NCBI GenBank assembly: GCA_949358305.1
Contig: OX442316.1
Coordinates: 17,608,001-17,672,000, forward strand
Length of the DNA: 64,000 nt
Direction: 5' to 3'
Origin: Strigamia acuminata
Taxonomy: Eukaryota; Arthropoda; Chilopoda; Geophilomorpha; Linotaeniidae
Below, piece by piece: positions 60,236 through 64,000 of the stretch (position 1 is the first letter of the stretch; each line of letters begins with the position of its first letter). The notes beneath the pieces were generated by a model. That model was not told the origin of the DNA. It did not search any database and saw only the letters and a list, made by a program, of their open reading frames with translations. The position numbers and the translations under genes are program-made.

Positions 60236-62087
60236 GAACCGAAGCCAATTGATGGCAGAAGAAAGGAATAAGCCTAAAACCTTTAAGAAATAGCATAAAG
60301 TTAGTGTTATCTTATGTCGAAGACTCTTGCGTGGCTATGTATTGAATGCTGTGATGGCACGAAGTCGGAATTGAGTTTTGCATCGCTAAGTGGTTTTACT
60401 CGGCACATAAGAGGAGCTTGGAGATGGGGTCCACGAGTCTCTTAAGAAATATCAAGTGACATCATGTTCGGTTTTGAAGAGGCCAGAGTTCCATTTCCTG
60501 GATCTGCAATCAAAACACGAAGAGAGAGAGAGCCCCCTGGCGAGGATTTTATTATCATGTCACCACCACACACTTGTGATGTACGAGTAATAACCACGCT
60601 TGTCACCAGGTGGTCTCGTTTTGTTTTCATTCAATTTGCTTGGGGCATTGTTTTGTAACACAGTTTAAATCATCGCAGAATAGTCGTAACGTCGCGTGCT
60701 TTATGATTAAATGACACGAACAATTTTCGCTGCGATAAATCACAGAAAGTTCGTCGTGGCAATTACGTGTTGTAAGTATTGCGATAAAAATTCACTCTGA
60801 TTCGCAAAATGAAGCGAAGATGCGAGCACAGGTCTGCTGCTAGTGTGCATTCGCTTCTGCGTGCAGGCTGTGGATGGGAACTATCTTTTGGAATCTGGTA
60901 ATCAAATTTTGGTTTTATATACTGATAACATAATTGGGGCGTGTGGCACCGCCTTCTGTTTTTTAAAATTTTTTTTTTGGTTGGTGAGTAGTGGGCGGCG
61001 TTGGCAGAGTTGCTGCATACGGATTGATCATATTTCAAGTAACCAGGGAGGGATTGAAACACGCAGATAATGCAAAAGGACATGCTGGTTTTGCAGATAC
61101 TATATTTTGAGTGTATGGTTTACTTTTTTTTTTTACTGGTCAGTTTAAGTTCATAAATGAGGATGGGTTTGGTTTGTTTTCAGTTGCAGTGGGCAAGCGC
61201 ATATTTGGTTAGGTTTAATTTTTAAACAACGAAATGTGTTCAACTGCAAGTTTAACGTGCATTTGTGTTTATTTTTCATCTTGAAGCAACTTTTTATTGT
61301 TTAATGGATGCCTGAAATATGCATTGAGGTGGGTTTAAAGGAGATAAACCCAACTAAGAGTTTTTGAAATTGATTTCAATTTAAAATGAGGTGTAAACAA
61401 CAAGTTTTAGAGTCGCTTTGCCCGGTTTATTCTGGTGTTATGAATGCAGAAATAATTTAGCATGGTGTGAATTATTTGAGACGCTATAACCACTTGGATC
61501 GAGCTTGGCCACCTCCATTTTGTTTTGGGCTTGTCAAAATCACAAAATTATCTCGTGCTTGGTTTTGTGATGCGAGGACATCAGCAAAAGCACTTTAATG
61601 TATTTTTTGGAATTGTCACATGTGGCGTTGTGGCAACATTTGACGAATCACATGTAACCACATACGCCACATGCCATCTGCCGGTAGAACTTGGAAATCT
61701 AAAGAAAAGTACTTCCTACAAGCGCTTTTTCGAATTGGGAGAAGCCAACTTATGCTGGGATTTCTAAGGGACGGAAATTTTAATGTTGAATAAATAAATG
61801 AATACGTAATGTATAAAACGCTGCAAATTTTTTTCCAGACAAACTTTATGATTGTCCAAACATAGTCAGAAATTATCAGGAAAATATCGGAAACCAAAAA
61901 TAAGTTTTCCTATTCAAAAAGAAAAGTCAAATCGGGTGTGTGTATTCCAGCATCAAGTTGGCAGCACACTGCCTAGAATTTGTTGCAAACCAATACAAAC
62001 GAAAATTTATACATTACAAATGAATACTAACGGAATACTAACAGAATCTGCAGAAAAAAGTTCAAATTGGCAAAAGTGTGCTGTAGG
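60236..62087. other. Gene-poor DNA with an element-arm fragment and a small hairpin
   Basis: A CTCF-like site is at 60531-60545 (CTCGCCAGGGGGCT on minus). 61484-61580 resembles the right arm of the 33258 element. A hairpin (ACATGTGGCGT...ACGCCACATG) lies at about 61617-61672. Confidence 0.4.
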
Positions 62088-62238
62088 CATATAGTTGACA
62101 GCACATTGGAAAACCATTGTTTATTCTAGTTCTATCAGAATACAAATTGCCAAACTTGGCATACAAACAATACAAACCATGACTAACAAACTACAAACGC
62201 TTCAGCCATTTCTGAAACAATGTGCTGTCAACTATATG
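62088..62238. mobile_element. MITE-like element, 151 bp, 21-bp perfect TIR
   Basis: CATATAGTTGACAGCACATT(G) at 62088-62108 is exactly mirrored at 62218-62238. Weaker inverted copies (GGCAGCACACTG at about 61959 and AGTGTGCTGTAGGCATA at about 62075) lie just outside, suggesting two overlapping or nested insertions. Confidence 0.72.
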
Positions 62239-63170
62239 GACGTCAGTTGCACCTAAAACATTTCAAACATTTGCAACTTAGCTCGTTTTGGTCCGATTTG
62301 AAGACCGTAAAGCGGCAAACGCAAAACTAAGCGCCGCTATTATAGAACGATTAGATAAATCGCGGGTGACATTTTCGTCGTGGTGTTTGTCGGCGTGGTT
62401 TGGCCGGGATGTAAGAAAGGGTCTTCAATCATTCGAGAATTGAGTGTTTGCGTCTGTCAGTGTGAGAATTTCACTTTGCCTAATAAACAAGAGTGATTTA
62501 AACGAGCACGGGGTTTTGAGGGCAATGTGAAGGTGATATTTTGCAAAGTTGTCAACCCAGCCCACTGAGCGTTGAGAGTAATGAACTGGGAGCGGTGGGT
62601 GGTGGATTGGATCGGGGAAAATTAGTAAGGCACGCGAGCTCTGATGTCACGGAATGAATCATTAATTTCGGTCAAATTGATTTCACCACCTTGGGTTTGT
62701 GTCGACTGTTGACTGCATCGCTGCAGTTTCGGTAGTTAAAAAAATATTTCTATTTTAGTGGGAATGAATTATTGAGGGGTGAGGAATGGCAATTAGGGGA
62801 CGTGGAACAGGACGTATTGAATGGATATTTAAGTAATTAAAAGACGTGCTTTGCAACATTTATGGGGAGGGGAGATCGATGAATTAAAAAAAGATGATGA
62901 AATGTAAAGGTTTGAATAAATAAAAAGGAAATGATTTAGTAATTGTGGTGATGATAATAATTAAAGTTGATTATTATGGTTGGTGTAAAACAGTTGGGGG
63001 TGGGGGAGAGGGGGTTAGAGGGATTAGGAAGGTAAATAATTGAGTTTGTTTATTTTTGTAAGCATTGATTATACACTGGTTGGAATCTGGGCAAGGGAAA
63101 AAAGGTCGATGAAAAACACTCGGTAAAATTCAATAAGTGATGGGGAAAAGGTTCAAAAGAAATTTATACG
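62239..63170. other. Gene-poor DNA
   Basis: A slightly GC-richer patch lies at 62285-62440. No exon recognised. Confidence 0.4.
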
Positions 63171-63573
63171 ATTCAAAATTTGTTCAAAAATTCAAAATTT
63201 GTTCAAAAATTCAAAATTTGTTCAAAAATTCAAAATTTGTTCGAAAATTCAAAATTAGTTCAAAAATTTAAAATTTGTTCAAAAATTCAAAATTTGTTCA
63301 AAAATTTAAAATTTGTTGAGAAATTCAAAAATTGTTGAGAAATTCAAAATTTGTTCGAAAATTCAAAATTTGTTCAAAACTTCAAAATTTATTCAAAAAT
63401 TCAAAATCTGTTTAAAAATTCAAAATTTGTTCAAAAATTCAAAATTTGTTCAAAAATTCAAAATTTGTTCAAAAATTCAAAATTTATTCAAAAATTCAAA
63501 ATTTGTTCGAAAATTCAAAATTTGTTCGAAAATTCAAAAATTGTTGAGAAATTCAAAATTTGTTCAAAAATCC
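63171..63573. repeat. 19-bp minisatellite, about 21 units
   Basis: Units close to AAAAATTCAAAATTTGTTC with scattered variants. Long open frames here (period 19 residues) are by-products of the repeat and not evidence of coding. Confidence 0.93.
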
Positions 63574-64000
63574 AATATTAATTGAACCAATTTCAAGAAA
63601 AAAACAAAAATTTCATAAAAACCAAAGAAAAAATAGAAAAATTTCACGAAATCCAAACAAAAAAATTGAAACGTAAACAAAACTTTTGAATATCCTTTTA
63701 GAAACATCACCAATAACTGTATCCGATTGAGAATGACATGATAAAACTGTTATCAATCATTCATTCTCCACTCTCCAAATCGGACATTTGCTCACATTTC
63801 TTCTACATCCCAACTCGCCATCCTTCACTCCAGACTGGACACACCACAGCACTGGCGGCACGCTTTTGCCTTCCCGCTTTGACGGATTTGACACGAAAAA
63901 AAAGAAAAAATCGGATTACAAACCATAAACAAGAGGGCTCGAAAAAAAAATTGACGACACACCATAAATATATTCACTTTGAAATGAAAACGGGGGATTA
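63574..64000. other. End of window, no gene recognised
   Basis: A-rich, then a slightly pyrimidine-rich stretch at 63760-63880. No exon supported. Confidence 0.4.

Noticed and set aside
63313-63585. 90-codon repetitive protein
   Set aside because: Produced by the 19-bp minisatellite read in all frames.

Overview
This is a eukaryotic, AT-rich window from what looks like an arthropod, possibly a crustacean or other non-holometabolan. The reasons are 58-72 bp spliceosomal introns with GT-AG ends, ionotropic-receptor (IR) exons, TA-flanked MITEs of the Tigger type, and genes of animal families. I cannot name the species.

Layout. (1) 1-11.1 kb: four two-exon genes on the minus strand (A 169-1919, B 3884-5626, C 6248-7963, D 9366-11099). 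They encode secreted MACPF proteins of the macrophage-expressed gene 1 (MPEG1/perforin-2) type. Plus-strand 3' fragments of an ionotropic receptor sit between A and B and between C and D, so the duplicated unit appears to be 'IR tail + MPEG1-like gene'. (2) 12.0-13.9 kb: a three-exon minus-strand gene for a ZYG11/ZER1-type armadillo-repeat domain fused to an N-terminal membrane segment, without visible leucine-rich repeats or VHL box. (3) 14-31 kb: gene-poor DNA with MITEs, a 5S-rRNA-derived SINE-like element and one candidate mini-exon. (4) 31.3-40.7 kb: three more MPEG1-like genes (E 31314-33058, F 36520-38273, G 38936-40661), at least two dead fragments, and a 2-kb inverted-repeat element with a pogo-like element nested inside it. 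(5) 41-64 kb: gene-poor DNA with GC-rich islands, long minisatellites and more MITEs. One GC island holds a convincing signal-peptide first exon (51328-51418, plus strand) whose downstream exons I could not find.

How it works together. All seven MPEG1-like genes share one intron position (phase 2, after the MACPF part) and all stop after the P2-like domain. None has the transmembrane segment and tail of classical MPEG1, so they are predicted to be soluble secreted pore-forming immune effectors. The paralogs are nearly identical in framework but differ in discrete P2 loops, and they show patchwork similarity (D is chimeric; D and E share a local tract across more than 20 kb). That suggests gene conversion plus diversification of membrane- or target-contacting loops. 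Splice joins were chosen by hand from GT-AG sites, reading-frame continuity and agreement between paralogs. No search or transcript data were available.
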